From a virus: a stretch of 48,417 nt of DNA. The notes below the pieces were generated by a model. The model was given only the letters and a program-made list of their open reading frames with translations, did no database searches and was not told the origin of the DNA. Of the stretch, positions 40,301 to 48,417 are shown piece after piece (the stretch's first letter is position 1; every line of letters starts with the position of its first letter). The DNA lies in the IMG/VR virus record IMGVR_UViG_3300017706_001290, positions 1 to 48,417 of that record. One strand, 5' to 3'. Made by a program: the position numbers and the translations under genes.

Positions 40301-42157
40301 ATGACCAAAACCGTATCTGATAATTGGATCAGCACAGTAGATGTAGGTACATATAAATTTACATTTTATATTGTTGATAATGATCTATATAATGACCCTA
40401 GCCCATTAGCAGCAAATGACACTGCATCTTTACAAGCAGGTAAAGCAGTAGTGATTGCTGAAAGTGGTGTAACTGGTGCATATAGCATAGAGAATATAAT
40501 TATTCAAAGTACAATTAATCCAGGTACAACTGGAGGTAATACTACGCCTACTGGTTTTGTATTTGAAATATATGAACCTTTGGGATTTAGTTTATTGGAT
40601 AGAGTTTTAAGTGTAGGCAGACGAATGGGTAGACCCAGTAACTTTCCTAGCCAAGCATATGTTCTTAAATTAGAATTTGTAGGCAGAGATAGAGATACTG
40701 GTGCAAGTAAAAAATATGATGGTATTTTTCTATACCAGTTACGTATAGGACAAATGAAAGCAAGCCTAGGTCCTGCAGGTGCAAAATACTTTATAGTAGC
40801 ACAGAGTATTATTAAATCTGCCCAAACAAGCACAGTAACAAAAACTGACATCAATATAAGCGAAGTTACTAATGTTCAAAACTTTGGGCAACGGTTACAA
40901 GATGCGCTTAATGAAGCTGAGTTTGACCTATTAAGACCTGAAGAGCAAGCAAGCGGATTTAAACCAAACAAAGAGTATGTTGTTGAATTTGCACCAAGCA
41001 CAAGTATAGAAGTTGATAGTGTAACTAGAACGAAAAGATTTGATTTAAAAGCCGCCCCTTGGGCTGGTACTGCTGATAGCCAAACCTCATCAGGACAAAG
41101 TACCACTATGGATGACGTTAATACAAGAGACGTAACAGTAAATAGTGAAACACAACTAACTGCAAAAGTTACTAGCCTTATTGAAAAAAACGTACCAAGT
41201 TTTAGTACATATGTACAAGATGCAAGAAAAAATAGTTTTGTTGTGCCTTATGTTTATACAACTGTATCAGAAGAATTATTTAATGATGAGGATAGCACCT
41301 TAAATACACAACGTGTTAAAATTATTGTGACTATACATTTGGGAGAAGATTTTACAGTTCCAAAAGAACTAGCAGATGAGCAAGAACAACTTCAAACAAA
41401 TCAGCCAATTCAAAGACAAAGATTTGAAGCTCTACCTATAGTAAAAAAATATAACTACCTATATACTGGCGAAAACACTGAAATATTAGATTTCCAATTA
41501 GACATACAACAATTATTTACAGTAGCACAAGCACCTGCCGCTGGTATATATTATGCTGATAATAATCAACAGTTTACACCTACAAACGCTATTCAAATAA
41601 CTACAGATAGAAAAGGTGTTACGATTAAAACAAGAGAGCAACAGCAACAACTTACAGGAGAATTTTTCCTAAGTGATGTTGAATTACCAAAGATAAATGT
41701 TAATGAGAGTGTTGTGTATGACAGAATACCAGGTAGCTCTAATTCACAACAAGTTAACGAAACATTAACAGAAACAGACAGAATTGCAAGTTCAGTTGCT
41801 GGACAAATGGCAAGACGAGAAAATGATGCACAACAAATTGTATTAGAAATTAAAGGAGATCCTTTTTGGATGGGTACTCCTGATAGTGTGAGAAGTGGTA
41901 ATAATCTAACAGTAGCAAACTTTAAAGGCACAAATGCAATGATAGGATTTTTAAATTATCAAGCAAACGAAAAAGATTTGCTAATAGACCAAAATAGAGG
42001 ACCTGTTGATTTGATTAGTACTGGTATATATAAAGTTGTTACAATTGAAAGCAAGTTCCAACAAGGCCAGTTTACTCAAACACTAGATGCATACAAAGAT
42101 AGAAATACAAATTCGTTCCTAACGCTCGATGCTTTAGTTAATATAAGGATAGAATAA
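40301..42157 (+). CDS. Baseplate hub protein, gp27-position, 618 aa
   Basis: A 618-residue beta-rich protein that directly precedes the gp5-like spike gene, the place of gp27-like hub proteins. The N-terminal half contains LSVGRRMGRPSNFPSQAYVL and LKLEFVGRDRDTG with DGIFLYQLRIGQMKA (about 107-160). It has a Gln/Asn-rich C-terminal half (LTGEFFLSDVELPKINVNES) and a closing GIYKVVTIESKFQQGQFTQTL that is typical of hub proteins of contractile tails. T4 gp27 is 391 residues, so if homologous this is enlarged. The identification rests on position and general style; a different hub or spike-adapter protein is possible. Confidence 0.6.
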   Translation: MTKTVSDNWISTVDVGTYKFTFYIVDNDLYNDPSPLAANDTASLQAGKAVVIAESGVTGAYSIENIIIQSTINPGTTGGNTTPTGFVFEIYEPLGFSLLDRVLSVGRRMGRPSNFPSQAYVLKLEFVGRDRDTGASKKYDGIFLYQLRIGQMKASLGPAGAKYFIVAQSIIKSAQTSTVTKTDINISEVTNVQNFGQRLQDALNEAEFDLLRPEEQASGFKPNKEYVVEFAPSTSIEVDSVTRTKRFDLKAAPWAGTADSQTSSGQSTTMDDVNTRDVTVNSETQLTAKVTSLIEKNVPSFSTYVQDARKNSFVVPYVYTTVSEELFNDEDSTLNTQRVKIIVTIHLGEDFTVPKELADEQEQLQTNQPIQRQRFEALPIVKKYNYLYTGENTEILDFQLDIQQLFTVAQAPAAGIYYADNNQQFTPTNAIQITTDRKGVTIKTREQQQQLTGEFFLSDVELPKINVNESVVYDRIPGSSNSQQVNETLTETDRIASSVAGQMARRENDAQQIVLEIKGDPFWMGTPDSVRSGNNLTVANFKGTNAMIGFLNYQANEKDLLIDQNRGPVDLISTGIYKVVTIESKFQQGQFTQTLDAYKDRNTNSFLTLDALVNIRIE

Positions 42158-43389
42158 TGTCAGGATCAAGTATCAAAACACAAGGCTACAATGTTGCTGG
42201 AAGAGGCAAACAGGATAGCAAATACAATATTAATGACCTTAGCGGGATGTATATTGGACAAGTGATAAACAATAATGATAGTTTGCATACTGGTAGAGTT
42301 ACTGTTCGTATTAGTGATTTTAGTGGCAAAGCAACAGAAAGAATATGTCTATTGTGTACTCCATTTGGTGGCCATACTGACGTTGTTGGTAGTAGTGAAG
42401 ACGAAAAGAAGTTTGGAGAAGCCGAAGGACAAACAGGAAATGGTAGCCCTAAGAGTTACGGAATGTGGTCACAGCCTCCAGCAATAAACACAAATGTAGT
42501 TGTATTATTCACTGCTGGTATGGAACAAGGTGTGTATATAGGAAGTCTTATATCTAAAGATAGAAATGCTATGATGGGTGGCAACGCAAGTAGCCAAGCA
42601 TACAAAGAAGAAAAAACTATATTATCTCCATCAAGCGAAAAGAATCCGTATGACAGAAATGATAATGACACCAGGCCCTCAGATAACGAAGCAATGGATG
42701 TTTTAACAGAGAAAGGTACTGACGAAGACTATGTAAGAGGACATAGTATGAGTAGTGCTAGACGAGAAACTCCTAGCCGTGTGTTTGGTATGACAACCAG
42801 AGAAGGGCATGTGGTATCATTAGATGACGGTCTAGAAGGTGGGCCTAGTAGAAATATAAGAATAAAAACAAAACAAGGCGCTCAAATACTTTTGGACGAT
42901 ACACATGGTTTTATTAATATAATAAACCAAAATGGCAACTCTTGGATAGAAATAGACAGTGAAGGCAGAATAGATATGTACAGCAAGGCTGGTGTTAGTA
43001 TCAGTACTGAAGGCGATTATAATGTACATGCAAAAGGACATATCAATATGCAAGCTGACCAAGGTGTCAATATTAAAAGTACAGGAGATGAAGGTATAAA
43101 AATACAATCCAGTGTTAGTAGTATAGATATACACAGTGCCCTTGCAATTAGAAGCGAAACATCACAATATGAAATAAACGCATCAAGCGGTTATATAAAA
43201 GCAACTGGTGGACGTATTGACTTAAACGGTCCTCCTGCAAGCTCCGCATCTAAACCTGAAGTACAAGCACAGACTGTAAACAGCAATATAACTTCTAGTA
43301 TTGCAAGTCGTGTGCCAGAACATCAGCCTTGGTTAGGAAATAGTAGTATACAAGAATCATTTACAACAGGAAAAGGAAATACTGGATAA
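42157..43389 (+). CDS. 5: Baseplate central spike, gp5/VgrG-like without lysozyme domain, 410 aa
   Basis: The N-terminal OB-fold region (about 28-130) contains GMYIGQVINNNDSLHTGRVT and PPAINTNVVVLFTAGMEQGV, which is the gp5/VgrG pattern. The C-terminal half (about 215-380) is a repeated beta-helix needle (RIDMYSKAGVSISTEGDYNV, INMQADQGVNIKSTGDEGIK). No T4-lysozyme domain lies between OB fold and needle as in T4 gp5 (575 residues). Instead, a lysozyme-like protein is encoded by the next gene, with a TAATG overlap. The protein would form the membrane-piercing tip of the tail. Confidence 0.9.
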   Translation: MSGSSIKTQGYNVAGRGKQDSKYNINDLSGMYIGQVINNNDSLHTGRVTVRISDFSGKATERICLLCTPFGGHTDVVGSSEDEKKFGEAEGQTGNGSPKSYGMWSQPPAINTNVVVLFTAGMEQGVYIGSLISKDRNAMMGGNASSQAYKEEKTILSPSSEKNPYDRNDNDTRPSDNEAMDVLTEKGTDEDYVRGHSMSSARRETPSRVFGMTTREGHVVSLDDGLEGGPSRNIRIKTKQGAQILLDDTHGFINIINQNGNSWIEIDSEGRIDMYSKAGVSISTEGDYNVHAKGHINMQADQGVNIKSTGDEGIKIQSSVSSIDIHSALAIRSETSQYEINASSGYIKATGGRIDLNGPPASSASKPEVQAQTVNSNITSSIASRVPEHQPWLGNSSIQESFTTGKGNTG

Positions 43390-44114
43390 TGCCATCTTTC
43401 AAATTACCTAATGTTATAACTAGTAAAGACTTAATTACTTGGGATTTATTTCCAGTTAAAAACTCTACTACAACATCTACACTTATCCCTTTGCAAGACT
43501 TAGAAGCAAGTAACGATATAATTAATTTTGTATTACGCAATACAAAATGGACAGGTTATTGTTATTATGGTATTGACAATAAATTAAAAATAGGTTATAA
43601 TCTTAAGGGTAACCAAGAGGATCCTGGTCTTACTGAAGCAGATGCATTCAATTTATGGATAGCAGACTTTAAAGACAAGGAACGAAAATTTAAGAAGCAA
43701 ATGACGCTTGACACTCTGTCACAAAGTCAATATGACGGATTGTTGAGCTTATTCTATCTTACTGGAGATTTTTATAGTGTTGGTACAGACACTCGAAAAT
43801 TTCAATTAAGAGAGTATATAGAGAATAGAAAGTGGGAGTACATCAGTACTGCTTTGACTATTACAGGTGGCAACCAACGGCCATTAAGACAAAGCGAAGG
43901 TAAAATTATTATGTTAGCAGACTATGGTTTACCTAAAGCAAGAAATTTAATTAAAGAACAAGGCCTACAGGAATTAGTTAAACGATATCCAAATAGGTTT
44001 ATAAACGAAAAAGCCAAAGCCCAAGCAGAGTATGTATACTTTGCAGAAACACAGCGATTCCTCCCCAACATGAGCGAATCTAGAAAGCGACTCTTGGCCA
44101 ATTTACTCAAATAG
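43389..44114 (+). CDS. Lysozyme-fold protein, GH24-like, probably catalytically altered, 241 aa
   Basis: The middle follows the T4-lysozyme order: KIGYNLKG (about 62-69), LTEADAFNLWIADFKDKERK (about 78-97), LSQSQYDGLLSLFYLTGDFY (about 108-127), and TGGNQRPLRQSEGKIIM (about 158-175). However, the residue corresponding to the catalytic Glu11 of T4 lysozyme falls in TKWTGYCYYGID, where no Glu is visible, so activity is doubtful. The gene follows the gp5-like spike directly with a one-base overlap, which suggests that the lysozyme module of T4 gp5 is encoded separately in this phage. A purely structural role or a changed catalytic residue are the alternatives. Confidence 0.7.
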   Translation: MPSFKLPNVITSKDLITWDLFPVKNSTTTSTLIPLQDLEASNDIINFVLRNTKWTGYCYYGIDNKLKIGYNLKGNQEDPGLTEADAFNLWIADFKDKERKFKKQMTLDTLSQSQYDGLLSLFYLTGDFYSVGTDTRKFQLREYIENRKWEYISTALTITGGNQRPLRQSEGKIIMLADYGLPKARNLIKEQGLQELVKRYPNRFINEKAKAQAEYVYFAETQRFLPNMSESRKRLLANLLK

Positions 44115-44122
44115 GAAATAAA

Positions 44123-44680
44123 ATGCAAGCCAGTGTACTCTTACTAAACGCAGATGCCCAACCATTAAGTTTACTTCCCCTGAGTACAATTAGCTGGCAA
44201 ACGGCTGTTAAATCACTGTACAGTGATAAAGTCTTTGTAGTTAAAAATTGGAACAATGTATTTTTAAATAGTTCAACTATAAGTATTCCATTACCAAGCA
44301 TTGTAATGTTGAATAGTTATCACAGGCCTCCGTTGCGAGCAAAGTATACAAGAAAAAATTTATATATCAGAGACAGCTATAATTGCCAATATTGTGGAAA
44401 CAAATTTAGCCATTCTGATTTAACTATTGATCATGTTATACCAAAAAGCAAAGGTGGCAAACTCACTTGGGAAAATAGCGTAGCGGCATGTGGGCCATGT
44501 AACGTAAAGAAGAATGATAAAATTATTAAGCCATTACAAGATCCAAAACGTCCTAGTTGGCATCAGCTTAATTTTGCAAGTAAAAACTATCATACTACTA
44601 TCCCAGACGCTTCCTGGCAGGACTATATCATGTGGCCAGAGGACAAACTTACCATACAAGATACAAAAATTACAGTATAA
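44123..44680 (+). CDS. HNH endonuclease, 185 aa
   Basis: The C-terminal half holds a complete zinc-bound HNH module: CQYC (C88, C91), LTIDHVIPKSKGG with D103-H104, TWENSVAACGPCN with N118 and the second zinc pair C123 and C126, and a closing N127. The N terminus (VLLLNADAQPLSLLPLSTIS) matches the beta-strand start common in bacterial stand-alone HNH proteins. It has no fused DNA-recognition domain visible. The gene interrupts the baseplate operon between the lysozyme-like gene and gp25, as a free-standing homing endonuclease would; a function in DNA packaging or host DNA degradation is also possible. A late box follows before gp25. Confidence 0.88.
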   Translation: MQASVLLLNADAQPLSLLPLSTISWQTAVKSLYSDKVFVVKNWNNVFLNSSTISIPLPSIVMLNSYHRPPLRAKYTRKNLYIRDSYNCQYCGNKFSHSDLTIDHVIPKSKGGKLTWENSVAACGPCNVKKNDKIIKPLQDPKRPSWHQLNFASKNYHTTIPDASWQDYIMWPEDKLTIQDTKITV

Positions 44681-44700
44681 ACCTAGTAGTTAATTATTAG

Positions 44701-44708
44701 CATAAATA
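44701..44708 (+). promoter_or_regulatory. Late promoter CATAAATA
   Basis: Plus-strand CATAAATATTAATAT directly before the gp25 gene. The ATG at 44714 is only 5 bases beyond the box, so the transcript would begin at the start codon (leaderless) or serve the gp6 gene downstream. Confidence 0.6.
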
Positions 44709-44713
44709 TTAAT

Positions 44714-45097
44714 ATGACTAAAATAACAGGCTATACAACAACTCTGAACGATTTTACAAGCACTACGCTAACTAATTTAGATTTAGCGAAGCAAGATTTA
44801 ATCAATCATTTTCATATTAGAAAAGGAGAAAAGTGGACCAATCCAGACTTTGGTAGCGACTTGCCTTTTTATGTATTTCAACCTTTAGACGAATCTACTA
44901 TTGATTTAATTAATACAGAGGTATTAACAATAGTATCTAACGATCCTAGGTTTGAGTTGAATAGCAGCAAGGTAAATGTACAATCAGATGCACACACAAT
45001 TACAATAATTGTGCAGTTAATTTATTTACCATCAACAACTGCAACTGAGTTGCAAGTTAAATTCGATAGAGATTTCGAACAAGATATAGAGTTTTAA
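44714..45097 (+). CDS. 25: Baseplate wedge protein, T4 gp25-like, 127 aa
   Basis: A gp25-family protein: RKGEKWTNPDFGSDLPFYVF (about 37-56) is the conserved core (the family pattern RGExxxxPxxG), followed by beta strands (IITIIVQLIYLPSTTATELQ region). It forms the inner wedge of the baseplate, common to all contractile tails. The length is close to T4 gp25 (132). No good ribosome binding site is visible before the ATG, and the late promoter lies almost on it. The gene is followed by gp6 after 3 bases. Confidence 0.93.
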   Translation: MTKITGYTTTLNDFTSTTLTNLDLAKQDLINHFHIRKGEKWTNPDFGSDLPFYVFQPLDESTIDLINTEVLTIVSNDPRFELNSSKVNVQSDAHTITIIVQLIYLPSTTATELQVKFDRDFEQDIEF

Positions 45098-45100
45098 AAA

Positions 45101-48100
45101 ATGGCACAAAATAAAAGACAGAATAAATTGTTCGCGGCAGAAGATTATACAGTTGTTTATGAATCATACATCAATGCAAACTTTCAAGCATTTGACTATG
45201 ATACAATTAGAACTACTATGGTTGAGTATGTACGCAACACCTATCCAGAAAACTATAATGACTGGATTGAATCGGCTGAATTTGTAGCACTACTTGACGT
45301 AGTTGCACAATTTGGACATAACTTAGCATACAGAGTTGACTTAAACACACGTAATAACTTTTTAAGTACTGCAACAAAACAAGAGAGTGTTTTTAAACTT
45401 GCAGAGTTTTTGGGATACAGTCCTCGACGCAACGTGCCAGCGTTTGGAGAAATGAAAGTAGTGAGTGTTAAAACTAACGAAGCAGTTATTGGTAGTGAAG
45501 GTACAAGTTTAGGTGGACAAGATATTAGATTTGAAACCACAACTGATGTAAACAATATAGACAACTTTATTACAGTAATGAATGCAGTATTCCAAACTAG
45601 CAACAACTTTGGTAGTCCAAAGAAACAAGTAATGCTAGATGGTGTATCAACACAATTTTATGATTTAAATAATACTGCCAGTCAAATTAGATTTGATATC
45701 AGTGGATTTGCAGATGGTAACCAAGTAAGCTATAACTTAATAAGTGTTGACTATGACACAACTGCACAAACAATTGTAGAGAAATCTCCAGATCCTCAGA
45801 GCAGTTTTGGTATATATTATAAAAATGATGGCAAAGGCCTTTCAAGTAATGATACAGGTTTTTTTGTAGGTGTAAAACAAGGCACACTACAATTTGACGA
45901 TTTTAATATTGATAACCCAATAGACAATCTAACATTAGATATTGACACAGACAATATTAACAACAGCGATGTTTGGGTACAAACTATCGACACATCAGGA
46001 AATGTTGTGAAAAGTTGGAATAAAGTTTTAGACACCAATAGTGAAAATGTAATTTATAATAGCTTTGCAGGCGGTGTTAGAGATATTTTCAGTGTTAAAA
46101 CAAGAACAAATAACAGAGTTAGCATTAGATTTCCTGACAAACTATTTGGTAGTTTGCCAGTTGGAAATACACGAGTTTGGTACCGTGTAAGTGAAAACAG
46201 CACATATACTGTAAGACCAGACGACCTTGTAAACAAAAAGCTGTCTATTAACTATGTTGGTATAGATGGCAACACATACAATGCAGTCATGACTGTACAG
46301 CTTAAACGTAGCATTAGTACAGCAAGTAGTAGTGAAACACTAGATAGTATTAAAGAAAACGCACCTAAAGCCTATGCATCACAAGATAGGCTAATTACCT
46401 CACAGGACTATAACAGCATCTTACAAACACAAGTAGGTGGTGTTAAAAAAATTAAAAGTGTAAACAGAACATTCGCAGGACATAGTAGGTACGTTGACTT
46501 TACAGATCCAACTGGAGCATATTCAAGTTTAGATGTATTTGGTAAAGACGGAATATTAGCTAAAGCCAATGACTTAAATTCTGCTCAAAGTGCAGCAGGA
46601 GAGTCAGCAGCTAGTGTATTTCAAAATTATATAAAACCTATTTTACAAGATGATAACTTTGTTAACTTTTACTATGATAAAGTTTCAGAAGAGTTCGCAA
46701 GTCTTAAACAAAGCTCAACTCCAGTTTATGCTCCAACATTAACCACAGGAAATACATTTGGAGACAATGCATATGTTTGGAATACAACAAGTTCCAATAG
46801 TGCAACAGCAACATCAGGATATTTAATTTATGATAATAATACTGAAATATCAAGAGTGGGTAAAACACAAAGTACATATGTTGAATTATTTACAGTAGGT
46901 GCTTTAGTCAAGTTTACAACTCCAACAGGAGAATCAATGTGGACAAAAGTTATTAGTATTTTACTTGATGGGCTTGGTATTGATAAAGTAGGCGAAACAG
47001 GAACAGCAAGTGGAATAGACTCATCAGGTAAAGGTGCAATTGTTTTAGACGCTGTAATACCTAATGGAAGTGCTATTGATATAATTTATCCAAGTTTATC
47101 TAGAAAATTTACTACAAGAGAAACTGAAGTTATTACTGCATATATTAAGTCTAATATTGGTTTTGGAATTAAATTTGACCACATAAAAGGTTCATGGGAT
47201 GTAGTGCCTAATGTACAAGCAATAACCGAACAACCAGTTTCTGATTATAATGATAGTTCAGATTCGTTAATCCATATAAACCATTTGCCAAACACCAATG
47301 AGTATATGATTAATTATAGAATCACAAAGTATACATTGGCGAGTAATAAAGTTAGCTTTAGTAATATTACTAATGAAAAATCTTTAGACCAATGGACAAA
47401 TAAACCGTTTAGAGATAGTGTTATAATTACTGGAGTAAGTAACAACGCTATTACTGAACTAGGAACATTTTATATTAATGGCTATGAAGTTGATAAGGAT
47501 GGTATAACAAAAAGTAATCATGTTTATCTAAGTTTAATAGATAGTAATAATAATAGTAGGCCTGACAATCCTGATGTCTTTAATGATGTTGTTACACAGG
47601 CAGGAAACAATAATTTAAGATTTGAATGGAAACATATTGCTGCTGATAACGAAGTAGTTGATCCTAGTTTTACAAATATTGTAGATGTGTTTGTTCTTAA
47701 TTCTGTATATGATACAGAATACAGAAATTGGTTAACAACTAATCAAGGAGAGGAACCAAAAGTTCCTTCAACATACAATTTAACAAAACAATTTAGTAGC
47801 ATCAAAAGTAAAAAAGCAATGAGTGATACAATTGTATACAAAGCAGTCAAATATAAACCATTGTTTGGGCATCGTGCATCATCTGATTTTAAAGCCAAGT
47901 TTAGAGTAATTAAACTTCCTGGATCAAATATAACAGATAGTGATGTTAAAACAAGATGTGTGAAAGCAATAAATGAATATTTTTCAGTAAGCAATTGGGA
48001 CTTTGGTGAAACATTTTACTTCACAGAGTTGGCTGCTTATGTTCATAAAAAATTAAGTGGAGCTATTAGTAGCTTTGTAATTGTACCACAAGGACCAGAT

Positions 48101-48229
48101 AGTGTATTTGGAGATTTATTCCAAATCACACCTAACTCAGATGAGATGTTTATACCAGATGTAAGTTTAATTGATGTTGATATTATACAAAACATTACAG
48201 ATGAAAACCTAAGAACAGGAGCCCAGTAA
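45101..48229 (+). CDS. 6: Baseplate wedge protein, T4 gp6-like, 1042 aa
   Basis: The N-terminal 300 residues (YINANFQAFDYDTIRTTMVE, WIESAEFVALLDVVAQFGHN, LAYRVDLNTRNNFLSTATKQ) match the gp6/baseplate J-like family. Later segments include ENAPKAYASQDRLITSQDYN (about 422-441), characteristic of the same family. T4 gp6 is 660 residues, so the marine form is much longer because of a central and C-terminal insertion (about 460-1000) of beta-rich sequence. Dimeric gp6 forms the ring that holds the wedges together. It follows gp25 directly, as in T4-like phages. Confidence 0.92.
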   Translation: MAQNKRQNKLFAAEDYTVVYESYINANFQAFDYDTIRTTMVEYVRNTYPENYNDWIESAEFVALLDVVAQFGHNLAYRVDLNTRNNFLSTATKQESVFKLAEFLGYSPRRNVPAFGEMKVVSVKTNEAVIGSEGTSLGGQDIRFETTTDVNNIDNFITVMNAVFQTSNNFGSPKKQVMLDGVSTQFYDLNNTASQIRFDISGFADGNQVSYNLISVDYDTTAQTIVEKSPDPQSSFGIYYKNDGKGLSSNDTGFFVGVKQGTLQFDDFNIDNPIDNLTLDIDTDNINNSDVWVQTIDTSGNVVKSWNKVLDTNSENVIYNSFAGGVRDIFSVKTRTNNRVSIRFPDKLFGSLPVGNTRVWYRVSENSTYTVRPDDLVNKKLSINYVGIDGNTYNAVMTVQLKRSISTASSSETLDSIKENAPKAYASQDRLITSQDYNSILQTQVGGVKKIKSVNRTFAGHSRYVDFTDPTGAYSSLDVFGKDGILAKANDLNSAQSAAGESAASVFQNYIKPILQDDNFVNFYYDKVSEEFASLKQSSTPVYAPTLTTGNTFGDNAYVWNTTSSNSATATSGYLIYDNNTEISRVGKTQSTYVELFTVGALVKFTTPTGESMWTKVISILLDGLGIDKVGETGTASGIDSSGKGAIVLDAVIPNGSAIDIIYPSLSRKFTTRETEVITAYIKSNIGFGIKFDHIKGSWDVVPNVQAITEQPVSDYNDSSDSLIHINHLPNTNEYMINYRITKYTLASNKVSFSNITNEKSLDQWTNKPFRDSVIITGVSNNAITELGTFYINGYEVDKDGITKSNHVYLSLIDSNNNSRPDNPDVFNDVVTQAGNNNLRFEWKHIAADNEVVDPSFTNIVDVFVLNSVYDTEYRNWLTTNQGEEPKVPSTYNLTKQFSSIKSKKAMSDTIVYKAVKYKPLFGHRASSDFKAKFRVIKLPGSNITDSDVKTRCVKAINEYFSVSNWDFGETFYFTELAAYVHKKLSGAISSFVIVPQGPDSVFGDLFQITPNSDEMFIPDVSLIDVDIIQNITDENLRTGAQ

Positions 48230-48417
48230 ATGGCTAACAACAAAAAAAGAGCAGGTGGCTTTAAGAATAATAAAATTAAGTCAAGTAATTTTTTACCAGG
48301 AGTATTTCAGACCAAACTTAATAGTAAATGGTTAGATAGTACTCTTGATCAAATGGTTAGTAAAGGTAATTTAAAAGACCTGAACAGCTACATTGGATCA
48401 CAAGATGGTAGATATAG
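48230..48417 (+). CDS. Start of a virion structural gene, truncated at the window edge
   Basis: ATG at 48230 overlaps the gp6 stop (TAAATGG) with AGGAG about 8 bases upstream. The visible 62 residues begin MANNKKRAGGFKNNKIKSSN and continue FLPGVFQTKLNSKWLDSTLD, ending with IGSQDGRY. This N terminus is of the type seen at the beginning of large tail or baseplate proteins in marine T4-like phages. The frame is open to the end of the window. The identity beyond that is unknown. Confidence 0.8.
   Translation, partial: MANNKKRAGGFKNNKIKSSNFLPGVFQTKLNSKWLDSTLDQMVSKGNLKDLNSYIGSQDGRY

Noticed and set aside
44123-44680. Inserted mobile element around the HNH gene.
   Set aside because: No inverted or direct terminal repeats, transposase or attachment site are visible; a free-standing HNH gene is the simpler reading.

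Overview
The window is a late-gene region of a T4-like (myovirus-type) phage genome. It is visibly AT-rich, almost fully coding, and carries the T4 core set in recognisable form: portal gp20, prohead core gp67-like, protease gp21, scaffold gp22, major capsid gp23, recombination endonuclease gp46/gp47, late sigma factor gp55, baseplate gp26-like, gp48/54-like, gp53-like, gp5-like, gp25 and gp6. The S74-chaperoned fibres and the domain styles of the structural proteins fit marine T4-like phages. An AT-rich marine bacterial host, for example a SAR11-type alphaproteobacterium, is an inference from base composition and gene style only. No host marker is visible.

Layout. (1) 1-17018, minus strand: start of an early-type gene at the left edge, then six fibre or virion-decoration genes, three of them over 1,000 codons, with two tandem paralogous fibres ending in S74 intramolecular chaperones. 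(2) 17019-17403: an apparently stand-alone small-RNA transcription unit with its own sigma70-type promoter and intrinsic terminator. (3) 17404-20330, minus: an unusual cassette of a vanadium-haloperoxidase-like protein, a class I glutamine amidotransferase and a ferritin-like diiron protein, behind a late promoter and a structured leader. (4) 20574-26351, minus: the head module gp20 to gp23. (5) 26377-32131, minus: two large, probably paralogous tail proteins, one with an M15 peptidase domain and one with a lambda-endolysin-like domain. (6) 32194-33248, plus: gp26-like hub gene and a small partner. (7) 33235-38625, minus: gp55, gp47, gp46, a 59-residue gene, a PD-(D/E)XK nuclease, a long structured noncoding stretch and a small hypothetical gene. 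(8) 38715-48417, plus: nucleotidyltransferase, then the baseplate module through gp25, gp6 and the start of a further structural gene.

Transcription logic can be read from the sequence. Late promoters of the T4 type (NATAAATA, often followed by C or T) lie before most structural units on both strands, whereas sigma70-type TTGACA/TATAAT-like promoters precede the gp55-gp47-gp46 operon, the nuclease, the left-edge gene and the 17.1-17.3 kb RNA. The encoded gp55 would direct polymerase to the NATAAATA sites. Intrinsic terminators follow the capsid gene, the haloperoxidase gene, one fibre gene, the small gene behind the portal, the 74-residue gene and both noncoding RNA candidates.

The most unusual content is the haloperoxidase/amidotransferase/diiron cassette beside the capsid gene and the two structured RNA candidates. 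All functional names come from reading motifs and gene order by eye; no database search was run.
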